The position numbers were made by a program, and so were the translations under genes. Under the pieces are notes generated by a model. The model worked only from the letters and a program-made list of their open reading frames with translations. It searched no databases and was not told the origin of the DNA. From assembly GCA_024867545.1 (NCBI GenBank), contig JANFNE010000029.1, positions 372,001 through 436,000 of the forward strand: DNA of 64,000 nt, in the 5' to 3' direction. The DNA is from Phytopythium helicoides. Taxonomy: Eukaryota; Oomycota; Peronosporomycetes; Pythiales; Pythiaceae. Positions within the stretch are counted from its first letter, which is position 1, and the number at the start of each line of letters is the position of its first letter. This document shows, in pieces, positions 40,527 through 50,465 of this stretch.

Positions 40527-41471
40527 TTACGAGCGCTTGCGAGCCGAGCACTTGGATGACGGGGCCGGCGTCGCGGTCTCAGCTTCATCAGCTGGGGCAT
40601 CCGTGGCCGGAGCCTCCGTCGTGACCTCTGGGGCCTCTGTCTCAGGAGCGTCGGTCTCGGGAGCATCAGTCTCCGGGGCGTCCGTGGCCTCCGAAGCAGC
40701 CGACTCGGAGGCATCGGACTCGGAGGCGTCACTCACCGGCGTCTCAGTGGCAGGGGCGTCCGTGGTGGCCGTCGAGGTCGAGTTGCTGGTCGTGCTGCTG
40801 CCACCGCTGCCGCCCTCAAGCGGAATGCAGTCCTCTGTTCAATCAAAGCACAGTGATGACTAACTCTTCTCGTGCAACAGAAAGCACAGCCATCACCAAC
40901 GACTTACTGTAGGTCTGCCACACGGTGTCTTGCCATCAATGCCCTGGAAAGCGAGCCAGTAGAAACGCATCTCACTGCAGCCACCCGAGCTGCATTGCGA
41001 GTAGTCCACAGGGAACACCGTCGTGCCACCCGACTCGTAGTCGCCGTAGCAGTTGTCGGCGCTGAAAACCTTGGTGCTGTCGAGCCAGATCTCGCACGGA
41101 CCGACGTGCTGGATGGCACGGGAAAAAGTAGCCGTGCTGGTGCTGGGAATAGGCTGGGGCGTGCCATCTGGGTCCGAGAAACCGCACTCGGCACCATAGA
41201 GCGAGGTGTCGCCGTCAAGCAGCGTCTTGAGGTCGGTGACGCCATTGGTCTTGGAGACCTGCTTCCACACCGTGACGCTTCCCTCCTTGTTGCCATCCCA
41301 GTCGTCACTGGCGAACGCAGCAGGCGGGTCGATCTGGACGACCCACGCCGACGTCTTGGTGCCCTTGAACTGGGTCTCAGGGATGAGCATGTAGCCGTGA
41401 GCATTGGCCACCGAAGCGTACGTGGCAACAGCCACGGCGGTCGAGAGGAATGCAGTGGACGTGGACACCAT
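40527..41471 (-). CDS. AA17 lytic polysaccharide monooxygenase, frame break at exon 1 end (AA17 no. 9)
   Basis: Exons 40908-41471 and 40527-40834. Signal peptide MVSTSTAFLSTAVAVATYASVANA, mature [17 protein letters not shown], second His in [11 protein letters not shown]. Near 40924 the codons for GKTVWQTY are disturbed by two extra bases (cacggTGtcttgcc against cacggtcttgcc). Exon 1 is 564 bases against 562 in gene nos. 1 and 2, which confirms a net two-base insertion very close to the splice donor. Discounting it, about 289 residues result. The linker has TDAPE/SDASES repeats and the tail is SSKCSARKRS. Confidence 0.82.
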
Positions 41472-41511
41472 GGCGGATGGTCGCTGAGAGCTGGAGAGAC
41501 TGGGGCCGGCC

Positions 41512-41531
41512 GCGCAATTCGAACAATGAGC
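41512..41531 (-). promoter_or_regulatory. Inr+FPR-like core promoter, AA17 no. 9
   Basis: The minus strand reads GCTCATTGTTCGAATTGCGC, about 41 bases upstream of the ATG. Confidence 0.5.
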
Positions 41532-41959
41532 TACGTGAGCAGTTATCGCAATGGTGGCCCCGCTCAGCCCTGCCTGCTTAGCGCACTGGGTCTCTGTCTG
41601 TTCACTGTTTGCCAGTTTTGCTGTTAGCTTTGTTCTTTGTTTTACTACTGTATAGAGAATAATCGATTTATCAAAAATAGACTATTTCGATTACGAGGAA
41701 CTATCGTCCAAAACAGTTGTTTTTACTCACATACTGTACACATGTCAATACTGTATAAATTATCGCTGATCGCGCTCTCACCAGATGTCAAACCGGAATT
41801 GCGACCTGCTTTTACGTATTCTAGGATGAGAAATACGGTACGCTTCAACTCGTCACACGTCACATGCCTAGCCGGCGTTCATTACATGACACTACATCGG
41901 CAGCAGCCGCGACAGCACAGTACTCGACTCCACTAGCACATCAAACGATTGAGGGATCC
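41532..41959. other. Intergenic, partly AT-rich
   Basis: Upstream sequence of AA17 no. 9 with an AT-rich part (41630-41760). No gene recognised. Confidence 0.4.
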
Positions 41960-42954
41960 TTACACGCGGGCTCGCGAACGAACGTTGCACTTGGACGTGT
42001 CAGTCGAGGGAGAAGCAGTCGTCGCAGCCGGAGCCTCGGTCGTGGCCTCCGGTGCCTCCGTCTCGGGAGCTTCGGTCTCAGGAGCCTCCGTGGTCTCCGT
42101 CTCACTGCTGGCCTCGCCCTCAGCACTGGCCTCAGCACTTGCCTCGGTGCTCGACTCGCTCGACGAGGCCGTGGACGAAGCCGTGGACGTCGAAGTCGAG
42201 GTCGTCGTGGACGTGGAGGTGCCGCTGCCGCCCTTGAGTGGAACGCAGTCCTCTGCAAAGGAAGTAGCGAGTTAATGATCTTTTCAGGAGGAGAGTCCCG
42301 CAAGAAAGGCAGTATACACGTACTGTAGACCTGCCAGACAACCTCGCCATCGAGGCTCTGCAGGGCGAGCCAGTAGAAGCGGAGCATGCAGCCCGAAGAC
42401 GAGCACGACGAGTAGTCGACCGGGAAGACCGACTTGATGTCCACGTCCTCGTCGGGGCTGTACGCCGACTGGCAGTCGTCGTTGTACATGGCGAGGGTGT
42501 CGTCGAGCCAGATCTCGCAAGGGCCCTGCGTCATTCCAACAATCATGAGTCTCGCGAATCAAGGAGGCTCGCAAAATATCGACCATCGTCACTTACAGCA
42601 TGCACGATACCGCGCGAGAGCGTGGCCGTGTTATCCGAGGGAATGTCCTTCGCGTCGACGTCTGGGTCCGTGTAACCGCATTCAGCACCGTAGAGCGTCG
42701 TGTCCGAGTCCAGGAACGAGCGGATGTTGGTCACGTTGCGTTCAGCTGCCGAGCGTCTTGTACACCTCGACGCGGTGCTCGTCGTCGCCAGACCAGTCGC
42801 CGTCCCACTGCGGGTCGATCTGCACGATCCACTCGGAGGTCGTGCTGTCCTTGAACTCGGCCAGCGGGATGTACATGTAGCCGTGGCCGTGGACGCCAAT
42901 GGCCCAGGCTCCGATGGCCACAACTGAAGAAAGGATCGCCGCAGTTGACACCAT
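41960..42954 (-). CDS. Diverged AA17-type monooxygenase with an extra intron (AA17 no. 10)
   Basis: Three exons on the minus strand: 42597-42954, 42324-42525 and 41960-42252. Signal peptide MVSTAAILSSVVAIGAWAIGVHG and mature HGYMYIPLAEFKDSTTSEW. The second copper His sits in GIVHAGPCEIW, with the extra intron immediately after this His-Ala. A single extra base near 42744 breaks exon 1 (VYKTL then AAERNVTN in the next frame); without it the exons total 852 bases (283 residues). Exon 3 gives DCVPLKGG, a Ser/Thr/Glu/Ala linker and the tail SKCNVRSRARV. The catalytic domain differs strongly from the other nine, so it is an older lineage and may act on another substrate. Confidence 0.82.
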
Positions 42955-42996
42955 AATGATTGTGGTTGTTGCTCTACTTGTGGGTGAGTGGCAGGC

Positions 42997-43016
42997 GGCA
43001 AAATCGGCAATGAAAA
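42997..43016 (-). promoter_or_regulatory. Inr+FPR-like core promoter, AA17 no. 10
   Basis: The minus strand reads TTTTCATTGCCGATTTTGCC, about 42 bases upstream of the ATG. Confidence 0.5.
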
Positions 43017-44335
43017 GGCAAGCAATAGCCCGACGGTGCGGTCTCCGTTCGAGTCCAGCGTACAGCTCACGGCCGACTAATGATGGGGCGGGATTAGCGC
43101 GTCTCGATGAAAGTTAATCACAGGTGAGCAGGTGATCCGGACATCAAGCATGTGGTCTCCGGGCAACGTAGAGGTCGACGTTGCTTATGCCGCTCGGAAC
43201 CGGCAGGCGCGAGCCATAGCGAGTGCAAGAGGCGCCGTAAAGGATTGGACGTTATGGTGGTCGCGAGCTGTGTTGCAAGAAAACAACTGCGAGGCGCATC
43301 ACGTCCCATCGCACGATAGCGTTGGTGATGGATCACCAAGGGAGCATGGATCTCTCATCACTACAAAAGACTGCGTTACTGTACAGCACGCATAAGCTTA
43401 CGGATGGTGGTCAAGGGTCTTCGCGTGGATAGCAGTTAGTGGACCAAACCAGTTAAACGGTGTCGCCATAGAGTCGAGCCTCACGGGAGATATAGTAGCA
43501 GTCGGTGCAATGCATTACGCTGGAATGCCAGCAGCGTAAAGGGGATCTCCACCCGAGCATGTTGCCTTGTCTTGAGAAGCTCCTTTGGGTTTATCTCCTT
43601 TTGGGTTGATAGTCGCTTTTGCCTCAATTCTCCCTTTTACAGGAAGCTCCATTGCGCCACAGCAGCAAGCTGCCCTCTTCAGGAGTTCGCTCAGAGAGTC
43701 TTCACACTAATCTGTTTGCGTATTCCGAGACAAGGCAAGCATCACATTGGATGCCCGCTTGAACACAGCTTTCATCAGGCTACCATTGTGTACAAGCACT
43801 TTCAGCGGCACTGGAGGTTGGCTGGGTCATTGCTGACGCTATGTAAATCGCGTTGGGTCGAGTACAAGGGCGAGACTACGTCCAAGTAAATAGAGCAGAT
43901 CAACCCGGCGAGTGATTGGATGGACGATGCGTTTAAGTGCACGACTTGATGCCAGCCGAGAAAGACCCGAGCAACGACTGATCCTATGTCGACTAAGAGG
44001 AAGTCGACTATCCACAGGTTGAAATGCTCAAACGGACTGTGGGAGATTACCTGAACGCATCGAGAAGCCCACTCAAGTATCAAGGACATCGGTGACTCTT
44101 GCAAGAGCAGACGAGTGTCAAGCAACTTGAAAACCCACGCTCCCCACTTGCAGCCAGCATTTCCGAATTGAACTCTGCATGTGCATTTGAAAAATGGAAA
44201 ATTCGTTGACACCTCATTCATCAGCAGCCATCCAACGCCGCCCGTCGTGAGTACAGCCTTGAGCTAAGTACAGAATATAAAAATTCAAGCCGGGAAATTC
44301 CCCGGTGCTCCCTCCATCTCTCTCTCTCTCTTCTC
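43017..44335. other. Intergenic, nothing firmly recognised
   Basis: Marks the end of the AA17 array. Overlapping open frames at 43572-43889 (plus) and 43802-44221 (minus) have no motif or promoter. A CT-rich run precedes the 3' end of the Sm-like gene (44320-44336). Confidence 0.4.
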
Positions 44336-44832
44336 TCACGGCTCCGAGGCGGCAGGAGCGGCGGGGGCTTCCTCCTGCGTCTTGGCAGCCGCAGCTTGGG
44401 CCTCTCCTGGCTTGGGACCGCGCACATACATAATGTTGTCACGGAAAACCTTGAGAGTTTCCCCGTGCCTGGCCTCCTTGCCGAACACGAGCTCCTTCCA
44501 GTTTTTCAGCGTGACGTCGCACATGTCGGAGACCTCATGCAGCGTCCCCTCCAGCATGGAGCCCGACATGATGCGCATGGACACGTGCTGGCCCTGGAGC
44601 TTCTCTAGGAATGGCTTGGGGTTGAGCAGCAGGCTGTCCGACTCCGGGTCGAAGCCCTGCGGCAGGAAATCGACCGGTTAGCGCCGAAAATGGGCCGTTT
44701 TGGGCCGGAATTGCGCCATTTTGGGCCGCGAAGACACCGGTGGAGAGCTCTCGACACGCTCGTTAACGTTGAGAGCTCCATTGCAGCGCTGCTCACCTTG
44801 ATTTTGTTGGGATCGCGCGGCTTGACGACCAT
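44336..44832 (-). CDS. Small Sm/LSM-like domain protein
   Basis: Two exons (44797-44832, a 12-codon start exon MVVKPRDPNKIK, and 44336-44656) encode 118 residues. The core (FLEKLQGQHVSMRIMSGSML followed by EGTLHEVSDMCDVTLKNW, then FRDNIMYVRG) has the two-part pattern of an Sm fold: Sm1 with G..L.G.L..vD..M...L and Sm2 ending in N.....VRG. The C-terminus is a short Ala/Glu/Pro tail. It would take part in RNA processing or decay complexes. The exact LSM class cannot be assigned, since the Sm1 Asn is replaced by Cys-Asp. The intron is longer (140 bases) than usual here. Confidence 0.65.
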
Positions 44833-45245
44833 AGTGCTCGACTCGACGTTTGGCGCTTTCTCGACTGCAGCAAAGAGGCGCTCGGGAGGGCGGCAATGGG
44901 TTCATTTGCGCAATTTTAGCCAATCAAGATCGTTTCCAGGGGATAAAAAACTCATTTACGCGAATATTAGCGAATCAAACGTTTTCATGAGTAAAATCTC
45001 TATTTCAGCCTATGAAATGGGGTTATATGTTGAATTTGCGATTTGATTGGTGGAAAAACCTGTGGCCGTGACGACCGCAGCATCACCTGCGCTTCAACTG
45101 ACTCAGGTGATGAGTGTAGCTGCTGACGTCGCTCCTTCCGCTCTGACCTCGCTGTCGCCACTCCTGCAATCGCGGCTTAGTGGTCACGACCTGTTGCTGC
45201 TGTATTTGGCAATTGCAGCACTTTGCAATTGCAAGCGAGGGGAAG
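44833..45245. other. Divergent intergenic region
   Basis: Shared upstream region of the Sm-like gene and the MFS transporter. Contains repeated motif ttacgcgaatattagcgaatcaa / tttgcgcaattttagccaatcaa (44905-44980), possibly bidirectional promoter sequence. Confidence 0.4.
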
Positions 45246-46910
45246 ATGCGAGTGGAGGCTGGCGCTGGTGGCCACCGCCGCTACGTCACGGCGCTGCTGT
45301 GTCTCTGCGTCTCGACCATTTGCTACGCGGACCGTGCGACCAGCAACTAGTTGAAGTGGTCGATTCGATCCATGGCTAACGTGTTGGGTTGGCACGTGAA
45401 TGCAATTGCAGGGACCAACATTGGCATCGCGCTGCCCGAGTTTGTCGAGTCGCCGGAGGAGCAGGGGCTCGTGCTCTCGGCATTCTTCTACGGGTACCTG
45501 CTCACGCAGGTGCGGCAGCGAGCTATCACCCCTTCAAGACACAAGCTCATGAGGAGGAAAAATGCATGGCAGGTGCTGGGAGGTGTCGTCGCGTCCAAGA
45601 TTGGAGCCAAATGGGTGCTCATCGCCGGCGTTCTCGTGTGGACATTCTTCGTACGTTGATGCCTCCTTTGCATCGTTCGCGCTTCACTAACGCTCGTTAT
45701 CGCTCAGGACGTGTCGACGCTCGTGTCTGCTGGATGCCTGAGATGCCTGTGTATCTCTCGAGCGCTCATGGGTCTGGGCGAGGGCGTTATGTTTCCGAGT
45801 TTGCACCAGATCGCAGGTGCTTGGTACCCGCTGCAAGAACGAAGCTACCTCGTGTCGCTCGTCGCCAGCGGGATGGACCTCGGCACGATCCTGTCTCTGT
45901 TGCTGTCGCCGCTGATCTTGAGCGAATGGGGCTGGCGTTGGATTTTTGGAGTCTTCGGGATGCTCAGTGTGGTATGGGTGGCTGCATTCGTCACTTGGGG
46001 ATCCAGCAAGCCCGAGGACGACGCCAAAATTTCGGACCAAGAGCTCGACTTCATTATCAGAAATCGCACAAGCGACCACCCTGGTCATGCTTTGAGTGAA
46101 AGATCCAGTGATGCGGTGAATTGGCGCGTCCTCCTCGGCTCGAGAGCTGCTTGGGCCATCTACGTCGCCCACATCTGCACCAACTACAGCTGGTATGTAC
46201 TGCTTGGCTGGACGCCACAGTACTTCCGCCAGGTTCTCAAGGTCGAGATGGGCGTGAGCGCCGCAGCAATTCCATATCTCGCGGGATACACTGGTGGGCT
46301 TCTCTTTGGTCGACTCGGTGACTGGCTTGTAGTTTCACGCGGAATCCGCGAGCTGCATGTCCGTCAAACCATGAGTGCGGTGAGCCTTCTCGGCTCAGCG
46401 TTCTTCTTGTACACACTGAGGTTCGCATCAAACTCCACGGTGGCTGTCGCTCTGCTATCACTGGCGCTTTTCACGAGTCGAGCGAGCAACGCTGGTTTCT
46501 GGGTCAACATGATTGATATTGGCGCGCCAAAGTACGCGTCACACGTGATGGGTGTGTCCAACACGCTCGCAACGATTCCAGGGATTGTTGGGAATATCAT
46601 TACGGGAAAGATCCTTGCAGCAACTGGGGACTGGGACGTGGTATTTGGTGTCGCTGCGGCTGTTGCTGTCTTTGGAGCTGCTGTGTTCCACTTCAATGCG
46701 TCGGACGACAGCATTTTTGTTACGAGTCTAGCCCAGCCGTCCAACTTGGAGAAGACAAACAGCAAATACTACTCCAGCGGCTCATCAAATGCCAGCAGTA
46801 CGAGCATCAGTGCGGGTTTCAGCCCGGAGGCAGCACTCCTTCTACCAAAGTCTTCTTCCCTCCAGGTTTCTGCCCAAGAAGATACCAAGACTGACACCAA
46901 TGTGGTGTAA
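45246..46910 (+). CDS. MFS transporter, SLC17 / anion:cation symporter type
   Basis: Four exons (45246-45333, 45412-45509, 45573-45650, 45708-46910) encode 488 residues. The first splice joins CYAD to RTNIGIALPEF, giving the CYADRTNI(G)IALP signature of the SLC17/ACS branch. Without splicing, the frame stops at CYADRATSN. About twelve hydrophobic segments follow, with LSAFFYGYLLTQVLGGVVASKIGAKW (loop 2-3 signature across an intron) and ISRALMGLGEGVMFPSLHQI. The cytosolic C-terminus is Ser-rich. The substrate could be phosphate, organic anions or similar; sequence alone does not decide. No partner genes nearby. Confidence 0.85.
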
Positions 46911-47102
46911 ATGCTCGAGATGTTGTGTATCCCCAAGATTATTCAATCGTTCCAGCATAAGAGTCTACCATTACCTGCATCATTTGGTCTCCCGAGCTTT
47001 AGTTTATGGTGAAGCTCCCGGAGTGTGTATGAAAATGAGCTATTCATTATCGAAAGCCTAATACATATCAAAGTTCTTCATAGCTCGCTTGGAGCGCAAA
47101 CT

Positions 47103-48325
47103 TTAGTTTGGAATGGTCCCTTCGCTCGAAGTGATCGATGCCGCTGGGTGCGCGCGCATTTTGACTTCATAGATCTCGACCTGACGCATTACCTCTTCTA
47201 AAGCTTCATAGAGAGGACTTGCTCCAGCAGGCTTCTCAACATCCCCGCTCAGAATCTGGCGAGGAGTCAAGTCCTGGCCGTAAAACCTGCGGTTTATCTT
47301 GCTCCGCACGCTAATCACCGCGCCTTCAAATGTCATTCCAAAGCACAGCCCGCGACTTTGAGAGTATCCGTAGTTGCCGCTGATACCACCCTGGAGGCTG
47401 GCAGCTCCAGCCACAGAAACACTGCGGCCAAAAGGACCGACGGCTACATCCACTCCCGCACCAAGATTAATCTGCTGGGCATCGCAAAACACGTCGACTG
47501 CTGGGTCAGACCCAAGCACCAACACGGTTTCTGTGAGCTCTCCGCCGAGTTGGACGCCACCGCCAGCTCCAAACATGGAGATCGCGGACGGAGCCGACCA
47601 TGATCCATCTGCAAGGCGCCGCACAACAAGACCTGTGCCGAGCTTGGCGCACACAGGAGTGAAGCCGGTCTTGAGAGTTGTCATGATTGCCAGTCCCTTG
47701 GCGTTTTGAAGATCGACGCAGGAATTCCCTGGTCGAGTTTGGCTCCATTGTCTTTCCATCCTCCTCCCTGTCTGTAGAAGTTGCCGATAATATCGGCAGC
47801 GTGTTGGCATTCCTCAGCCAGAGACCAAGTGTACGGCAGATGTAGCCTTGACTTGGCAACGTGCGTGTTATCCAGATTGGCTCGCCCGTAGGTGGCGGTG
47901 AGCTCGGCCTGGAGAGGCTGCAGATCATTCGAGCACGGCAAACACACTCGCTGCGGAGTCGCTTGGTCAAAGGTTTTCGCGCCTTCAAATTGCTCGACCC
48001 ACGGAACTAGCATCCGCGTTGGGCTGCAACCACTGCACACGAGGACTCCGCATCGACGGCATTGGTGGCGACGCCGAGTGGCTTCGAATTGAACTGAGCA
48101 CAAATCGCAGCGTGGATGATCCTTGTAGCGGCCCTTGAATAGTCCGAGCGATACCAGAGGTTTTGCGGTGTTGACTTGTCCTTCTGAGTGAGCTCGGACA
48201 ACGGTATGAACGGGCTGGCGGACATGCTCTCGAGGTCCAATCTCGCCGATGAAGCTGTTGGCTCGACCTTCAGGTACAGGCATCTCGGTGACTGAGCGAA
48301 AACGATGTGAAGGGTCTGGAGTCAA
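47103..48325 (-). CDS. FYVE-SYLF protein, intronless, with one frame break (FYVE-SYLF 1)
   Basis: A FYVE-type zinc finger (RCDLCSVQFEATRRRHQCRR, CGVLVCSGC, QRVCLPC) is followed by a SYLF/Ysc84-like domain (GTGLVVRRLADGSWSAPSA, LGGELTETVLVLGSDPAVDV, INLGAGVDVAVGPFGRSVS). This pairs PI3P-membrane binding with a lipid/actin-binding module used at endosomes and cortical actin. At about 47719 the frame shifts (ASIF/LQNAKGLAIM), best explained by a single missing base; with one base added the length is 408 codons. Unlike the two paralogues it has no intron inside the FYVE region and lacks the N-terminal zinc ribbon. It may be a pseudogene or carry an assembly error. Confidence 0.75.
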
Positions 48326-48751
48326 TTCTCAAGTGAGCGGCCAAGTGGATGACTGTGTTGTGACGAGTGATAATCATTCGATCTGCGTAGCTGTGGCAAT
48401 CGGACAAACTTCTTCTCCTGGGGTAAACATTGAGACGGCTATGGTGCGGCAATCATCAGATTTTACACATGTTGAGACGTTGCTTTATTTGACAACAATA
48501 TCTGTAAAATCGTATAAAAGTAGATAAATCAAGGTATTTAGTCTCGATCAAGCAAGGGATTACAGAGGAGATTCGGTTGTCATGTGTCACACGACACCTG
48601 TAGATTGGCGGGCAGATCAAACGCACGTTGCTGGATCTTTTCGCTGTTCCGAAGCAGCGAACACACACCACAGGTCTCGATTCATAAGCACCCTAACTTT
48701 GTTTTCGTGTTGGTGGTTCACTAGAGAACGAATCTCTGCACTTTTTCAACT
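48326..48751. other. Intergenic, nothing recognised
   Basis: Upstream of FYVE-SYLF 1 and 3' flank of FYVE-SYLF 2. Confidence 0.4.
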
Positions 48752-50083
48752 TTACTCGCCGTCCGAGTCCTCATCGATATGGGCGAGAGCGTCGTAGAGA
48801 GTTTGGGCAGCAGCTGGAGCCTTCACAGACCCACTCAGCAGCTCACTCGGCTCGACTTCGCGGCCGTAAAACTTGCGGTTCATATCCTTGCGCGTGGCGA
48901 TGACGGTTCCTTGCAGCGCAATGCCAGCGAAAAGTCCTCGGCTGTGCGAATAGCCGAAGTTGGCATTCACGCCAGCACTGCTGACTGCTCCAGCGGCACT
49001 AGCGGAGCGACCAACAGGCCCGAGTGTGATGTCAAGGCCAGCACCGAGGTTGACCTGGGGCTTATAAAACACCTGCACCGCATCATCAGAGCCAAGAACG
49101 AGCACCACCTCAATCAGCTGGCCGCCGATCTGTAGTCCCCAGCCCAAGCCAAGAGTTCCGATGGCCGATGGCGCTGACCAGCTTCCATCCTCAAGACGCG
49201 CAACGACGAGACCTGTGCCAATCTTTCCAACCCACATAAAGCCCGCCCGTACGACTGATAGGATCGCGAGTCCCTTTGCCTTCTGGAGAATCGCCAGCGG
49301 AATGCTTCGATCGGTCGCCGCTCCCCATTTGTCGCAAAAGAAGTTGTCGAGGATGTCAGCCGCGTGCTGGCATTCGGTCGCGAGCGAGCTGGTGTATGGC
49401 AAATGGACGCGACCTCCTCGCGGTTCGTGTGGGTTGGGCTGGTTGGCGCGCGCGAACTGGTCGACAAGCTCGTTCTGGAGAGGTAGGAGCTCGGTAGAGC
49501 AGTTGACGCACACGCGCTGAGGCAGCGACTTGTCGTAGCCGCGAGCACCCTGAATCTGCTGGCCCCACGGCACCAGGAGCCTCGTTGGACAGCACGCGCT
49601 GCACATGAAGGCCCCGCAGCGGCGGCTGGATGCAACTAGAGTCAGTCACAAGGATGCTGGTGCCCGCATCTCAGCACTTCGTACCATTGGTGGCGGCGCT
49701 TGGTCACATCAAAGGCGATGTTGCAGAGGTCGCAGTTCGGGTGGTTCGAGTAGCGCGACTTGAGCAGGCCGAGGGGCTGCGACTGCGACTGCGAGCGCTG
49801 CATCGGAGTCGACTGCTGGCCGTGGGACGCCATCCGTGCTCGCCGACCTGACGCTGATCCCGCTCTGCACTCGGGGGAACGCTGGCGGCGGTGCCGACTC
49901 GGAGCGGCCGATCGCGTTGTCTCCGCGAACGAGACCGGAGGTCGGGTCCGGGTCGGCCACGAGGTCGTAGTCTACCGAGAAGTCGGCCTCCACGGGCTCC
50001 TTGAACGCCGCGCCGCAGTCCGTGCAGAAGCGAGCCGTGACCTTGACGCTCGCGCTGCCGCACTCGGAGCAGAACTTGGCCAT
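48752..50083 (-). CDS. Zinc ribbon-FYVE-SYLF protein, frame break in exon 1 (FYVE-SYLF 2)
   Basis: Exons 49685-50083 and 48752-49625 (intron in the middle of HQ|CRRCG). The N-terminus is a zinc ribbon (MAKFCSECGSASVKVTARFC, TDCG). A Pro/Ser-rich stretch leads to the FYVE finger (CDLCNIAFDVTKRRHQC, CSACCPTRLLVPW, QRVCVNC) and the SYLF domain (GTGLVVARLEDGSWSAPSA, VNLGAGLDITLGPVGRSAS, NRKFYGREVEPSELLSG). One extra base near 49842, between SVRSAST and MASHGQQST, breaks the frame. Without it the two exons total 1272 bases (423 residues). The protein probably works on PI3P-marked endosomes. Confidence 0.8.
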
Positions 50084-50465
50084 CGTGGCAGCTCAGGACC
50101 GTGCCAGAAATGAAAGCTGAGGCCGAGGCTGGCAAGGTGAGACCGTGCCTGGCGCTTGTCGTAGCTCCTCGTGAGGTAATCAGTCAGTCCGCCGTCCAGG
50201 TGCTTTGACAAGCAAAAAAGGGAGATGGGCAGGTGCAAAGCACTGACTCTTTGGTCTGAAAGCCAAGTGGGGCGACCTACACACAACGGAAATGTGGAGC
50301 GCGCCACATTGCGCATCCAGGCTTCAACAAGGATTACACGCAACGATTTTCCATTGCACGCTCCACTTTTCTGCTGTGGACGAGAGGTGCTAGTACTTTT
50401 ACTTTACTACGTGCCCTAGTGAAGGCCGCCACAATTTCTAGCTAACCGGGACATGGTCTACTGGA
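50084..50465. other. Intergenic, nothing recognised
   Basis: Upstream of FYVE-SYLF 2 and downstream of the START-like gene. No motif seen. Confidence 0.4.

Noticed and set aside
43572..44221. Two overlapping open frames on opposite strands
   Set aside because: Neither has a recognisable motif, initiator or splice structure; they are probably chance frames.
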